From positions 1-64,000 of the forward strand of contig CAXKVR010000049.1 in NCBI GenBank assembly GCA_964058845.1: a stretch of DNA of 64,000 nucleotides, written 5' to 3'. A program made the position numbers and the translations under genes. This stretch comes from Carex sylvatica (Eukaryota > Streptophyta > Magnoliopsida > Poales > Cyperaceae). Every line of letters starts with the position of its first letter. The first letter of the stretch is position 1. Positions 1 to 11,494 of the stretch are shown piece after piece. Under the pieces are notes generated by a model that saw only the letters and a program-made list of their open reading frames with translations, was not told the origin of the DNA and searched no databases.

Positions 1-1000
1 TGGAGTTCATTTATATAATCTATATAATCTATATAAAATATGAAAAGTTTCTTTACTTTATTGAATCATCAGACATAATCTGCATATGTACTTAGAGATA
101 CAATTTCATATTTTATAAAATTTTCTTTACTATTTTTTTAGATAGATAGAAAATTATATTGAGCAATTCAAATCATTTGTTTAAACTTTAAAAAATGGGA
201 TATGAATTCATAAAACGAAGTCGTTCTTTCCACTAATTAAATGACCGTTGCAGGCTTTAAATTCAGAAGTTGGTTCTTGCATTTTATCTAAGAAACTAAG
301 TTTGTCTTCTAAACTTTTTTTTTTAGATAAGACATAGTTTCAATATGAATATGTACTTAGAGATCAAAAAAAATTATACAACTTTCTTTTTTAGATATAA
401 AATCACCACTTTCAAATGGTCCAGGCTCTAGAATTTTATATCAAGTAATTTTCTACTTATTTAAAAATAGTAAAAGATTCTAAAAAATATAAAATTTAGC
501 ATTAAAGTATATTTTTATATAGAGATTATGTTGAGATGCTCAAATCTAGAGTAAGAACTGATGTGATATGAATTCACGGTATGAACTGATGTGCACTATA
601 TATAACGTATAGCTTCACTTAGAAAATTAAATCATCGCTATGTTATAATGGATTGGGAAGTTGTTCTTTCCATTAATTAAAAGACCGGTGTATGCTTTAA
701 ATTCTCGCGTTGAAATGTTTATTTACCCAAATATATGGAGCAGAGATGGTCTGATCTGATATTTGATCGAAACTACAGTCCGATCAACATCAAGAATCGT
801 ACATACTTGATCCACACAAAACTAGTCCGCACGAATCTTAGCACTAGTTTTCCCTTTTTCCTTCACACACACTTGTAAGTAATGTTATCGATGTTATCTA
901 TTATTCATATTTTCAAGGACAAATCTACAACTAAGTCAGAGTGTTTAACTACCTTCATGATTTATTTATGTTTATTATGTACATTGACATTTAATTGAAT
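1..1000. other. Intergenic AT-rich DNA with MITE remnants
   Basis: No gene is visible. About 345-565 is a decayed copy of the foldback MITE seen intact at 3643-4042: it keeps the central block of a T-rich tract, a GATAGATAGAAAATCAC-like stretch, its inverted partner, and a segment ending near TATGTTGAG. A second, weaker piece lies at about 100-200. A block of roughly 45 bp at 217-262 is repeated at 657-706, so the remnant sits between short direct duplications. Confidence 0.5.
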
Positions 1001-1740
1001 TTTCTTATTTCTAAAACTTTTGAATAATCCAATTATCCACTCATATCTCCATTCTTATATTATGCACGTAGATATCCTGATCCACCAATGGCTAAGATTG
1101 AAAGACAAAATTTTAGATTTAATATCAGCCCTCCAATTAGGAGTGTTCAAACAGCTCGGTTTATTCGGTTTTTATCTGAACCGGAATTTTTTGATTTAAA
1201 TGGATCAGTTCGGTGACATTTTGAATAATTTTGATTTAAATAGTTCGGTTTGGTTTAGACATTTCAAAACCGATTGAATCGAACGGACCAATTTATATCG
1301 GTTCGACTCTACTTTTATTGGTGATATAATGATTTCATTAAACCAAACAGGATCGAACCAACCCAAAATTCAATTGTTGTGTATGACAATATATTATTTT
1401 CATTAATAATGGTACTAATAGGTTTAATTCGGTTTGAACCAAACAAATCGAAATTTACTTCGGTTTGTTCGGTTCGGTTCTTAATCGGTTGATAGGTTCA
1501 ATCGGTTCGGTTCTATTTTTAAAACTGAGAAAAAGTTTGGTTTATAATTTTACTTCGGTTTGAACTGAACTGACTGTTTGAATACCCCTACCTCCAATCA
1601 AATAATATTTCTTCTTTTGATGAAATACATTTTTTTACGTATAGAAGTCTAAATTTAGATAAAACATACTTGCCACACGTACTTTCACACGATATATTAC
1701 AATTAAATTTGAATATGCAACAAAATTGAAGAAAAAATTA
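1000..1740. repeat. Dispersed repeat, split by a hAT insertion
   Basis: Sequence on both sides of the hAT element at 1138-1590 is collinear with 36030-36260. Shared landmarks are a GCACGT segment, a GGCTA-GATTGAAAGA block, ATCAGCCCTCCA, and GAAGTCTAAATTTAG followed by an ACACGATA segment. The second copy lacks the insertion and acts as the related empty site. The identity of this older repeat is unknown. Confidence 0.65.
1138..1590. mobile_element. Non-autonomous hAT (Ac-like) element, TTCGGTT motif
   Basis: A 453-bp element with imperfect terminal inverted repeats: TAGGAGTGTTCAAAC on the left and GTTTGAATACCCCTA on the right. It is flanked by the exact 8-bp duplication CCTCCAAT (1130-1137 and 1591-1598), the hAT hallmark. 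The left half is dense in TTCGGTT and the right half in its complement and further copies, as in the subterminal binding arrays of maize Ac. There is no transposase ORF. It belongs to the same family as 55000-55476, and the empty site is at about 36130. Confidence 0.88.
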
Positions 1741-2980
1741 ATTTCTCTGTTTTCTTATTTCTCCCCTCTATCTCTGATTCCTTATTTTATTATTTATTTA
1801 TTCCTCCTTATTCCTCAGTTTCATATATCCTCTTCACTTCTATATTCAAGCCAATTATAGCAAAATTTAGCAGCCAATTATATCCTCTTTACTTTTAAAT
1901 TTCAACTATGTAGGGCCCACTTTTGATTGGGTGTGATCTCAATTCTATGAGCCAATACACCAAGGATATACTCAGGAATTAAGAAGTTATTGCAATAAAT
2001 CAAGGTAACAAGATAATTAATTTTTTTTTTTTTTTGAATTTGGACATGGGTTTTGATTTTCATCCTGTAATTGCAAAAATAGATTCAGTGTGTTCAAGGA
2101 AAGAAGGTTCAATCATATAATGGTTTAGATTGATCATGATTTCTTTGTATTTTTTAAATGTTATTTAATAATTTGATTGATAATTATCATTCTTTTCTTT
2201 CTATTTTTTATATTATTTAAGAAATATTATTTGTCATTTAATATGTCATTTTGTTTGAAATTCTTTTATAAAAATGTCAAAAAAAATATGTCAAAAAGAA
2301 ATGTTATTTACGTATATATGTCATTTACAAAATATTATTTGTTATTTTAGTCTTCTTCTTTTTTTACGAAGATATGTCATTTTGTATAAGTTTTTTTTTT
2401 CTCTTATAATATACTTTCATTGCAATGTACAGGCAGAATACTAGTATAAAATAATATATATACTTGTAGTTTAGTAGTTAAAATTTATTTTGTAATCGCA
2501 AAGACTAGTACTACTTCAATTGTATATATAGTCAGCTCCGGCATATTTTTAATAATCATATGAATGGTCCGAAGTCTATTTCTGTTAATTCTCTATAGAA
2601 AATAGTTGGTAATCAAGGAAATATATAAAAAAATAATAATATGCGAGAAAAAAAATGAAGCTGGCATTATCATGAATTATATATGGAGATTTTAAAAACT
2701 TTGAGCACACTCAAGAGATGAAAAACGTGGCATGATTTTGACGGTCTCATCTCGTGCGCTAGCTTGAGTATGATTTCAATACACATCTCGAAAGCATTTT
2801 TTTGCGTATTATCTCTGTCTTTTTTTCCTCATCTGCTTGGCTAATTTTAGACCACTATTCGAACATATATATCACCATACTTAACCACAATAAACAGCAA
2901 AAGTTCAAGGATTGTGTTCTAAGCTTTTTAAGATTTACTTCATGTTGTCAGTAATTCATTTGGCAGTTAACTTTCCCTGC

Positions 2981-3011
<31 letters not shown>

Positions 3012-3642
3012 CCCCCCCTCCTCAACACATTATGCATTTACATATAATGTATTTTTATATATGTTTCAGTTCCTCCAATATAAATTTTTCTAGTACCATC
3101 CTCGATTTCAATATATAGGTATAATTTTTGTTGGTGCGCTGGTTATAATTAATTAAAAATCCTTGTGCATGCCATTAAGTCTACATGGACAACAAACAGT
3201 ACCTATGCTGGAAATCTGGTAGCAAGATATCAATCAAAAGAGAACAAAACGGGGCATTGAATGATGCAATTAAAGGTCTCCTCAGATTTAGGTTGTGACT
3301 TGTGAGTTGTGTTAAGGGAAAACAAAAAGATAATAATGTTGTAGGTCATTGTCTTTCTTACACAGTTAAGCAGTGTTAATTAATAAGAGTTTGAGAAAGG
3401 CACTCAACTGCATGTATGATGAGCTCATTTTTTCATACTTGGCCATCCTCAAGAGAATGCTTGCTGGATTATATAAATGTAGACAGGCGCATTTTTTCTC
3501 AGCAATATTCTTTTTAACAGTAAAGTTGCTGGATTATTACAGTTAACAAGTAACATCATAGAGCTAATTATTCTCAGGTATGTTTTGCATAATGTCAAAA
3601 TATAATAGATAAACTAGAGAACTAGAATATAATCTATATCGT
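1599..3642. other. AT-rich intergenic DNA
   Basis: No gene is recognisable. About 2150-2400 holds irregular repeats of an ATGTCATTT-like motif in both orientations with T and A runs. About 2982-3018 is a poly-C run. The rest shows no structure I can interpret. Confidence 0.5.
2982..3018. repeat. Poly-C homopolymer tract
   Basis: There are 29 consecutive C residues (2982-3010), then a single A and seven more C. The overlapping proline-rich reading frame at 2912-3118 is only a by-product of this run. Confidence 0.95.
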
Positions 3643-4042
3643 GTGAGGCTATGGTACTATGCATAGCGCGGATTAGTGCGTACTACGAGTCAATATCTTT
3701 GTTTTCAAAGTTCAAATAGTTGATCTAAACCGTTCAATCTATATGTTCTCCATATGAAAATATACTTGCACACTAAATTCTACATTCTTAGAATATTTTT
3801 ACTATTTTTTCGATAGATAGATTCACTACTTTGAATAGTTTAGAATTTTTAGATCAAGTGATTTTCTTTCCATCTAAAAATAATAATAATAAATTTGTAG
3901 AAAATATAAAATTTGATCCACAAGTACATTTTCGTATGGAGATCATGTTGAGCGGTTTAGATCGACAGTTTGAACTTTGAAAATATAAATATTAATCCAT
4001 AGTACGTACTAATCCGCACTATGCATAGTACCATAGCCTCAC
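3643..4042. mobile_element. Foldback MITE, GTGAGGCTATGG ends
   Basis: A 400-bp element with long terminal inverted repeats. The left end reads GTGAGGCTATGGTACTATGC and the right end is its complement. The arms continue inward through a GGATTAGT segment, a block around AACCGTTCAA, and a GATAGATAG tract. No clear target duplication is visible. The core is shared with 4255-4660, 16947-17340, 44904-45328 and 49035-49437, although the extreme ends differ among them. Confidence 0.8.
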
Positions 4043-4254
4043 TCATATATATATCTACAGAAACATTTTGGAGGCAATAATGAATGCAAACATCTAAAGC
4101 ATTTCAAGAACCGCCCTGTCATAATCTAGTTGTTCATAAAGTGCTTCAATCACTCTTTCAAAATGTTTTAACGCAATTACATTTCAAAGAGGATAATATT
4201 GGAAGAAGGTTCATGCATGTAATCTTGTCATTGTAAAATCTGACATTTTAAATA

Positions 4255-4660
4255 TGAGGAGAGCTCAAATGCCTCATTGCTTCATGCCTCAATTGTATTC
4301 AAACATTTTTATCTTCAATTTTAAAGTTCAAACAAACGATCCGAACCGCTCAACATGATATTCATGTTAAAATATGATTGGAGACCAAATTTTATAATTT
4401 TTGGAAATTTTTTTACTATTTTTTAAGATAGATATAAAATCATTGTTTTTAGATGATTCACAGTTCCTGAAAAACAATGATTTTGTATCTATATTAAAAA
4501 TAGTAAAAAAGTTTCAAAAATTATAAAATTTGGTCTCCAATTATATTTTAACGTGGATATCATGTTGAGCTGTTCAGACTGTTTGTTTGAACTTTGAAAT
4601 TGAAGATAAAAATATTGGGGTACGATTGGGGTATGAAGCAATGGAGCATTTGACCCCTCC
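4255..4660. mobile_element. MULE-type MITE with 9-bp target duplication
   Basis: A 406-bp element. The left end TGAGGAGAGCTCAAATGCC pairs with the right end GGAGCATTTGACCCCTCC. It is flanked by the exact 9-bp duplication TTTTAAATA (4246-4254 and 4661-4669), typical of Mutator-like elements. The arms pair through TTTTTACTATTTTTTAAGAT-like segments around a centre near 4460. It has no coding capacity. Confidence 0.8.
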
Positions 4661-4669
4661 TTTTAAATA

Positions 4670-5621
4670 CTACTATGTGTTTTAAAGGGGTTCAGAATTC
4701 AGATACATTTCTAGTACTACTGTGGGGATGCATTGAAATATGTATACAATTACTGTGACTTGAGCATTATAACAGAATGGCAAAACTGGTTAAATATACT
4801 CTGTTGTATTCACCAATTGAGTAACAGAAATGCAGTTGTATTCACTATTCAGTTATTCCTTTTTCTGATCTCTTGTAAATGCTACAAAACAAAATTGGGC
4901 CCCTAGGTACTTAGGAAGTAAGTATTTTGTTCCTACTTTAAAAAACCAAATGATTGTCAGAGAGAGAAGAGAAAAGGAATAAAGTGGCTTTTTTGCAAGA
5001 AGGGGACCATGACCATAGGTGGTCCAGGTCCATCTATTCATTCAATAAAATCTTAATTGGTCCAGTTTTAAAAGTCTTTGTGTGCTTTTTGTTTGGTCTA
5101 GAATCAGATCATTACACCTCAATTGAAAGGGAAAAGTTGGGAGCTTAAAAAAGATGTTAATGTTGCACCACTAAGCAGATAGAATAGAACCATACAGGAT
5201 TTTCCTTGTTTGGTGAGTGTGACCTTGGTTTTAGTAGTTTATTTGACCAAAGAATCGGGTAAAGATATTAACAACGTTGGTTAGCTTCACGCAAAGTACT
5301 AGAAATAAAGTTGAAATAAACAAACATGTTACTGGTGTGATTCATGAAGCCAAACCAGCTCTGTTAATATGTTCATCCAAAAAATCTAGTCTCATTCGTG
5401 TTATTAATGGAATGGAATTGTGCAATGTCTGCTTCTTTTTAATTTCTTCTTTCCCTTTCTTTTTTTTTCTGTTGGCGCCAAAGGAGCATATAATATAGTA
5501 CTGCAAAAAAATAAAGCCCAGTATGAAATAAGTTTCGGGCCTGACCCATTATGTATTTCACACCTGTTAGCAGCCAGCTTAAGGCCTTAAAGGAAGGCTA
5601 AGGCTAAAACCACGAAGAGGT
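4670..5621. other. Spacer upstream of the U11/U12-65K gene
   Basis: No coding exon is recognisable and the reading frames here are short and unconserved in appearance. The stretch should contain the distal promoter of the downstream gene, but I see no convincing TATA box or other defined element. A T- and C-rich tract lies at about 5440-5475. Confidence 0.4.
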
Positions 5622-5776
5622 GAGTTTTTCCGTGCGGAGCTGTGAGGAGTTTTTAATCTGGTCCGTTCGTTTTGATCGGACGGACCAGATCAGATCTCAA
5701 AAAAACAGCCTCTCTGTTATGATCCGTCCGATCGAAAACGAACGGACCAGATGAAAAGAACCGCACGGAAAAACTC
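5622..5776. mobile_element. 155-bp foldback MITE at the 5' end of the 65K gene
   Basis: Terminal repeats GAGTTTTTCCGTGCGG (5622-5637) and the exact complement (5761-5776) are perfect over 16 bp. A second pair of arms inside reads CTGGTCCGTTCGTTTT and its complement, so most of the element can form a hairpin. No target duplication is clear. It ends 82 bp before the chosen start codon of the U11/U12-65K gene and is probably in its 5' UTR or core promoter. Confidence 0.8.
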
Positions 5777-5858
5777 CGCAGACGATAATCTCCCCTGTCG
5801 CCTCCCCCCCTTGCTGCCTTCTCCCATTAAACCCTGGTATGAGAAAACCCCTGGTAAA

Positions 5859-8800
5859 ATGGCATACTATCCTCCCCCATATCCGAGTGTGCCACATCAG
5901 CCTCCGCCTCAGCTGCCGGAGACTTCAACATTGGCGGCGACTCTTTTGGTGAAGCACCTACCGGAGGGAATGACAGAGGAGATGCTCTCTCGCCTCTTCT
6001 CCCACTATGGCGCCTCCTCTGTACGACCTTGCGCCGGGGGAAAGTAAAGTATCACTCCTCTCTTGTCTTTTTTTCTCTCTGTCGCTCCTTCTGTGTGTTT
6101 TTGTGCTAGAGCGCTGGTGGGTTGTCGCTTTATTTTAGTTTTAGCAGCAAGTATAGCTGATTTAAGGATGCATTTCCAATTTCGAAGTAATTTGATGATT
6201 GCTATTTGATCCGTGGGAAGTAGTTAGGTTTGTTTTCTTTGATTCCTGTAATGGCGACCTTAATTTCAATTATTTTCTTGGTAGGTTGAGGAATTGTGCA
6301 TTTGTAGATTTTAAGGACGAGGCGACAGCAAATCATGCACAGTCTCAATTAAACAGGTAATTCTCTATCAAATGCAATTTTATTTTCTTAATTGTAAATT
6401 GATGGTTAAGTTGGGATAAATTGAGGTTTAATTGCACCTTTGGCTGTTTGATTGAGGCTTAATTGGTTTTAATTCAAGTGAAGCAGAATAACATATTTGT
6501 CATTTTACAGGTTGAGATTCCTAGGTAAAGTACTAATTGTTGAAAGGGCCTGTAAGATCAGTAAAATTGGCCAAGATGAAACAACTAAGGAGACATTATC
6601 TGGTTCAAATCCCATGCAAAACAAGGCTTCTATAAATCAAAACAAATTAGCTGCTGGATCTGAGCCAATTGCTCCAACGCTTGGAGTTGACTACCCCTTT
6701 CCTCCCCATCTTGAGTAAGTCATACATATAATTTTTGCGTTTGTTCTACTTACAATATGTGAAACTAAATTGGGATATATTTAGGTACCAATATCCCCCT
6801 CCGGATGGGAATATTCTGACGAACATTGTTAATGCCTTGATTGCAGTGCCTCGTTTTTATACTCAGGTTTGGTTCTGTAGCTGATTAATTGTAGGCATTT
6901 TGTTCTTAGTAATCCTTAAAATGAACCTTAGAATTATAACATCCACCACAAAATCAATATGACCTGCTATTGTTACAAGTAATATAGTGAGCTGTTTATT
7001 TATATTAGGTATTGCATTTGATGAACAAAATGAACATACCAGCACCATTTCGCATGGCTTTACCGACCCCACCTCTACCACCTCCTGTGATGGCCCCACC
7101 ACCACCACCGCTGCCTCCCGAAAAGCCACCAACAGCTGATCTCTCTAGTGATGAGTCTGAGATTGAATCCTCTGATGTACAGTTTCTCTTTCTCTCTTGG
7201 CTTTATGATTGGGTTCTTTTTGTTACTGCACTCTTTCTCGAGATGGTATCACTTGAGAATGGAATTATCTAAACATGTTAACTATATTTCTCATATCAGT
7301 TGATGAAAGTTTGAGAACAAAAGAGTATGTTTAGAAGTGAGTTTGCTGGATTTATAGAAAGCCTATCTCTCAAATTTCATGCAACTTGGGTATTGTGTGA
7401 TAATACCAAGGGTCTTAAATTTCGGACCTTTGAAAAGTTCAAATTGTTTGATGAATACTTCAAAATTCACCAATTATCGAGATTTGTATAGGCGTAATAT
7501 GTTAACCATATAGATCTTGTCTAAATTGTTGTTCTTATTTAAACTTTATTTTTTATTATTGTCAAATTAAATAATAGCCTAACTGATCTTAACCCAAAAT
7601 TTTGTATATGCAAGTCACAACTAACAGTGTTTTGTCTATAAGGAACAAAAATTCAACTTGAAACAAAGCTCAATTCAACAAAAATGACCAAATACCATAA
7701 TGAAATTTTAAATGAATGCCCCTTTTTGTTTGGATTTGATCAATATGGGCTCCCTTAAACACAAAAGAAAAAGATCTTTCTACAAATGTGGGTAGAACTG
7801 TCAAACGTTTGATGTTATTTGCATCTTCGTATATGTAGGTTTAAAAGGTGATGATTGGTTTGCAAATATGCAAAGTTAATTTTGCTATTTGCAAAATGCG
7901 AATCTAATTCACACAAGAAAGCATTTCAGTATTAGTTTAAACATTTTGTAGGAAGATGATGAAGGAAGGAAGAGGAAAAAAGTGAAGAGAGAAGTGATTG
8001 TGGGCCCAGCAGTTGACAAGACAGTGGCCCATGAATCAGTTGGGTTGAAACCTGTTACAGTTCCAAAAGAACATGTCATAAAAAAGAAAGCTCCTGTTCT
8101 CCAGGTCTTTATCAGTTCTGTTGTTTTTTCTTAAGCCACATCTACAAAACCAAAGCACTCAAAATTATGTTTTCTAGATAAATAGAAAATAGTTAATGCC
8201 ATAGGGTGTCTAAAATTGCAGCAAAAGCCCCTCAATTGTTGAACTTTTTTTAAAGAGGACCATAATGCATCCAATCACCCTTAGTATAAATCTTCAAAGA
8301 AAAGTTAATTTTATGAAATTTTATTGTCACCGTCACATATTTAATTTACCATTTCAGTAAGGATTGTGATAAAGGGTGTGTAGCTGTATGCCAGTGAACT
8401 TTTTTTTTTTATATCTTTAGTAGCAATTGAACAGGGATTTTGTGTAAATTTTTCAGCAAAAAGAATAATCTGAGCACTAGTTGCAAGAAAAAATAAATTT
8501 GACCATTTATGTTAATTTTAGATTATATAATAAAATCTTATATCATTTATATTTCCAAATATCAACTTAAGTATTACCCACACTTCAATTTGAAACTGCT
8601 GTTCTTGAAGTTCCTTTTGCTGTTATTACGTATTGTGCCTTTAAATTTTTAGCTTCTTGTTAAATGAGGGGGAAAGAAAGAATAGTTAACATATTCCTTT
8701 GTGTGAAGGTTACAAGGGGAACAAACTTGTCCAAGAGTAGGCAAATGGAAAATCTTTTGGTTTATTTCATGCTAATATAAAAACTGTACTCTACAAATTT

Positions 8801-10614
8801 TTGTTTTACAGTAAAAAAAATTATGGTGTCTTTCGAATAATTAGTTGCTGTGTTTTGAGGGAAAAAGAAATTCTCAAACTCGTGTGACTCTGCAATTAGT
8901 TGTAGCTTGTTTTGCATGCAAGATGGGTCTCTGGATTTATAACTCTTTGGTGTGGTTCTTCATTTTTCAGATAAAAATTGCTTCCAAGCCTGTACGTCAA
9001 GGAATTGGTGAAGAGAGTAGAGATGCAAATGAAATGGAAGAAAGTACAGATATGAAGGAAAAGGAGATGGCTGCCGAAAAACAATTTGCAACTGCACAAG
9101 AAATAGAAAATGGAAAGATGCCTCCTGAGGAAATATTATCTCTACCTATGTTTAAGGTACTTGATATGGCATATGTTTAGAGTTTATACAATTCAACATG
9201 AGCATTTTTTAGTGTTTGTTTATTGTAATCATCTGTGTTTTGCTTCAAAAAAATTCTGTTTTGCAGAAGTATATGCCAGGGAATCCTGCTAGTGTTCTAT
9301 ACGTAAAAAATTTGGCCAAGGATGTTGTTTCAGAGGACTTCTACTTCATCTTTGGTAAATTTGACTATGACGTTTATTTTAATTGAAGATGAAGATATTA
9401 TCTGCACTTGTTGTTTTATATTTTACTATTTCTGGGGTATATTTTTTTATACAGGTTCAATTTTTGGGAGCTATGAGGCTGCTATATCTGGATTAAGTAT
9501 CAAGCTAATGCAGGTTTTTTTTTAGATGCTTCTAATGTATTTTTTTAGTTCTCTTTGTTAAAATCAAATTGACAGGTTCATTGTTGCAATGTACATTAAA
9601 AAAAGAATACAATAAAAGGAGTTTAACTAATGCATTTATAGTTTTATACAGTAATTGGTTGAATTTGTTGTAACAGGAAGGAAGAATGCGTGGCCAGGCA
9701 TTTGTGACTTTTCCTTCTATTGAACTTGCTCAGCGTGCATTGGTATGTTATTAAATCATCATTACCACTTGGACCTGTTTGGCACCAACTGGAATAGAAA
9801 GGAATAAGGTATTAGGGAATCTCAATAGCAGAGCCATTTCAACAATATACCAATTGTGTTTGACAAACATAGAATAGTAGAAGAGAGGAATTGGGCCTAT
9901 TCCGGCCTATGGAAAAGGGCACTCTTGCACTTCCATCCACCATGATTCCTCTATTCCTCCCTGCCAAACAAAGCCCAAAGAAACTTTTGAGGAAAAATAA
10001 AAACCTAATAATTTTCAACACATGCAGATTAATTTACAAATTCTCATTACTGCCGATATAGGTCAGCTCCACAAAATTATGATAATTTTACCAAACCTTG
10101 AGTATGTTCCTTCTCACGAACGGCCGGAACAAAAATTGAAATTATAAGCGGGCAAAGAGATTGAACATTGTTCTAGTTGGTTGTATGAACTTGTTAGGAA
10201 TTGTTTCATCTAACATCAACAGCCTTGGTTTTAAATTGGTTTGGTGTTATATGCAACAGCAGCTGCCCCAGAGCCTTCGAATAAGGATCCACTAAAGTAA
10301 CCCAAATTTTGAGTTTGGATCCGGACTGTTCGATCTGCTATGGCAAGAATATTGAAGGGGGCCTGTGCATTCCACCTCGGGCTGGATTGGTACAAATTCT
10401 GATCAGACGGTTCGGATCCAAACTCAAAATTTGGGTTACTTTAGGGGATCTGGACCTGAGCCTTTCTCAGACTGAACTTGGATGGTTTGTTGGATTAGTC
10501 ATAATATTACATTTTTCTTGATTTTTGCAGAATTTGGCGAATGGGTATGTGTTCAAAGGCAAACCAATTATTATCCAATTTGGTCGTAATCCTTCTACTA
10601 ACAAAGCCTCCTAA
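5859..10614 (+). CDS. SNRNP65: U11/U12 small nuclear ribonucleoprotein 65 kDa protein (RNPC3 homologue)
   Basis: Minor-spliceosome protein that in known family members bridges U11 and U12 snRNPs; its C-terminal RRM binds a U12 snRNA stem-loop. Exons: 5859-6043, 6285-6356, 6511-6714, 6785-6866, 7009-7176, 7952-8104, 8971-9156, 9267-9354, 9455-9513, 9677-9742, 10531-10614. All introns are GT-AG and phases agree, giving 448 residues, close to the roughly 440 I recall for Arabidopsis. RRM1 spans about 27-100 (RNP2 LLVKHL 29-34, RNP1 LRNCAFVDF 63-71). A proline-rich stretch (about 200-222), an acidic run and a KRKKVKR basic patch follow. RRM2 spans about 358-440 (RNP2 LYVKNL 361-366, RNP1 RGQAFVTF 404-411). 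ATG 5859 was chosen because the in-frame ATG at 5751 lies inside a MITE. No intron has a U12-type donor. Confidence 0.93.
9771..9976. mobile_element. MITE in intron 10 of the 65K gene
   Basis: The left end GGACCTGTTTGGCACC resembles the complement of the right end, CCAAACAAAGCCC. The interior is rich in GGAATAG and ATTCCTC blocks that pair imperfectly. The TGTTTGGCA terminus is common in plant hAT or PIF/Harbinger MITEs, but no target duplication is clear, so the superfamily is uncertain. Confidence 0.6.
10283..10455. mobile_element. MITE family A (TAAAGTAAC ends), intron 10
   Basis: A palindromic element of about 170 bp. The left arm CACTAAAGTAACCCAAATTT continues into TTTGAGTTTGGATCCG; the right arm is the complement, ending GGGTTACTTTAGGGGATC. 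The centre holds a unique GATCTGC to GATTGGTAC segment. Relatives are at 16363-16535, 28484-28655, 28675-28858 and 34300-34505. It lies about 75 bp upstream of the last coding exon. Confidence 0.82.
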
Positions 10615-10935
10615 TTTGCATGGTTTTGAATGTTATAAACTTGGTTCATGTGTGCTCAAATCCTAAGAAAAGTGTTGCTTCACATAACTTGTTCCGGTGG
10701 GGTTGGTGCTGTACATTTGTTATCTGGAACTTTTGATTGTCTATTTCCCTAACTTTTGAAGAAGGAAAAATAAAATACGAGTTCTCTTAGGGGAAAACTA
10801 CAGTGGTTTAACAGTACAAAAAGTAATGGGGCTGCAACCTATCTATCTTCTTGGTGTTTATTGATGTAAAAGTAGTCCTTGCTTATAACTGTGTTGTTAA
10901 ATGTAATGTATGGTTTTTTTTATCAGTATAATAAA
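10615..10935 (+). terminator. 3' UTR and candidate polyadenylation signals of the 65K gene
   Basis: AT-rich sequence after the TAA stop. AATAAA occurs at 10769-10774 and 10930-10935, 155 and 316 bp past the stop, both plausible plant 3' end signals. Plant polyadenylation signals are loose, so the true site is uncertain. Confidence 0.4.
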
Positions 10936-11005
10936 ATATGCAAAGTATAGGTACGGTCAACTAATATCAAACATGTTGTGTGCCTAACATAACAAGCATA
11001 CATGT

Positions 11006-11453
11006 GAGTAGAACTACGTGTGATGTGCTCACTAAACTCTTTGGTGAGTGTAACTCCATAATCTATCAGATTGATTTCAAATATTGATTTCAAACGAGAT
11101 GAATCTAAATTGTTGAAATTGATTTACTTCATGAGTAATGTGTGTATATGCAAAATTTTGAGATTTTTGAATTCATCAAGTACAAAGTCAAGTAGTCAAA
11201 ATTGTTGAAAAATGAATGCAAGATAACTTCTAAAACTTCATTGTGGATCATTCATTTTCATCAATTTTGACTGCTTAATTTTGGATTAAATGAATTTTTT
11301 TTTAAATCAAAATTTTGCATGTACGTGCATCACTCGTGAAGTAGATTGATTCCAATAGTTTGGATCGTCTCGTTTGAAGTCAATTTGATAAATTATGAAG
11401 TTATGCTTATCAAAAAGTTTGATGAGCACATCACACCCTACCTAGTTTTACTC
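11006..11453. mobile_element. MULE-type MITE, GAGTAGAACTA ends
   Basis: A 448-bp element. The left end GAGTAGAACTACGTGTGATG pairs with a right end closing in CCTACCTAGTTTTACTC. It is flanked by CATACATGT (10997-11005) and CATAGATGT (11454-11462), 8 of 9 matching. The arms carry TTGATTTCAAA and a TCACTCGTGAAGTAGATTGA segment in opposite orientations. It is related to 25993-26398 and 26716-27073. Confidence 0.8.
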
Positions 11454-11494
11454 CATAGATGTTATATATGTGCCTAATATCAAACATGTTATTT

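Noticed and set aside
2912..3118. Proline-rich 68-codon frame
   Set aside because: It exists only because of the poly-C run; no start context, domain or splice support.
5751..5858. N-terminal extension of the 65K protein
   Set aside because: The first nine codons are MITE sequence; the ATG at 5859 fits the family start (MAYYPPPYPS), so the extension is kept only as a finding.
5859..10614. U12-type intron in the U11/U12-65K gene itself
   Set aside because: No donor reads ATATCC or GTATCC and all borders suit the major spliceosome.
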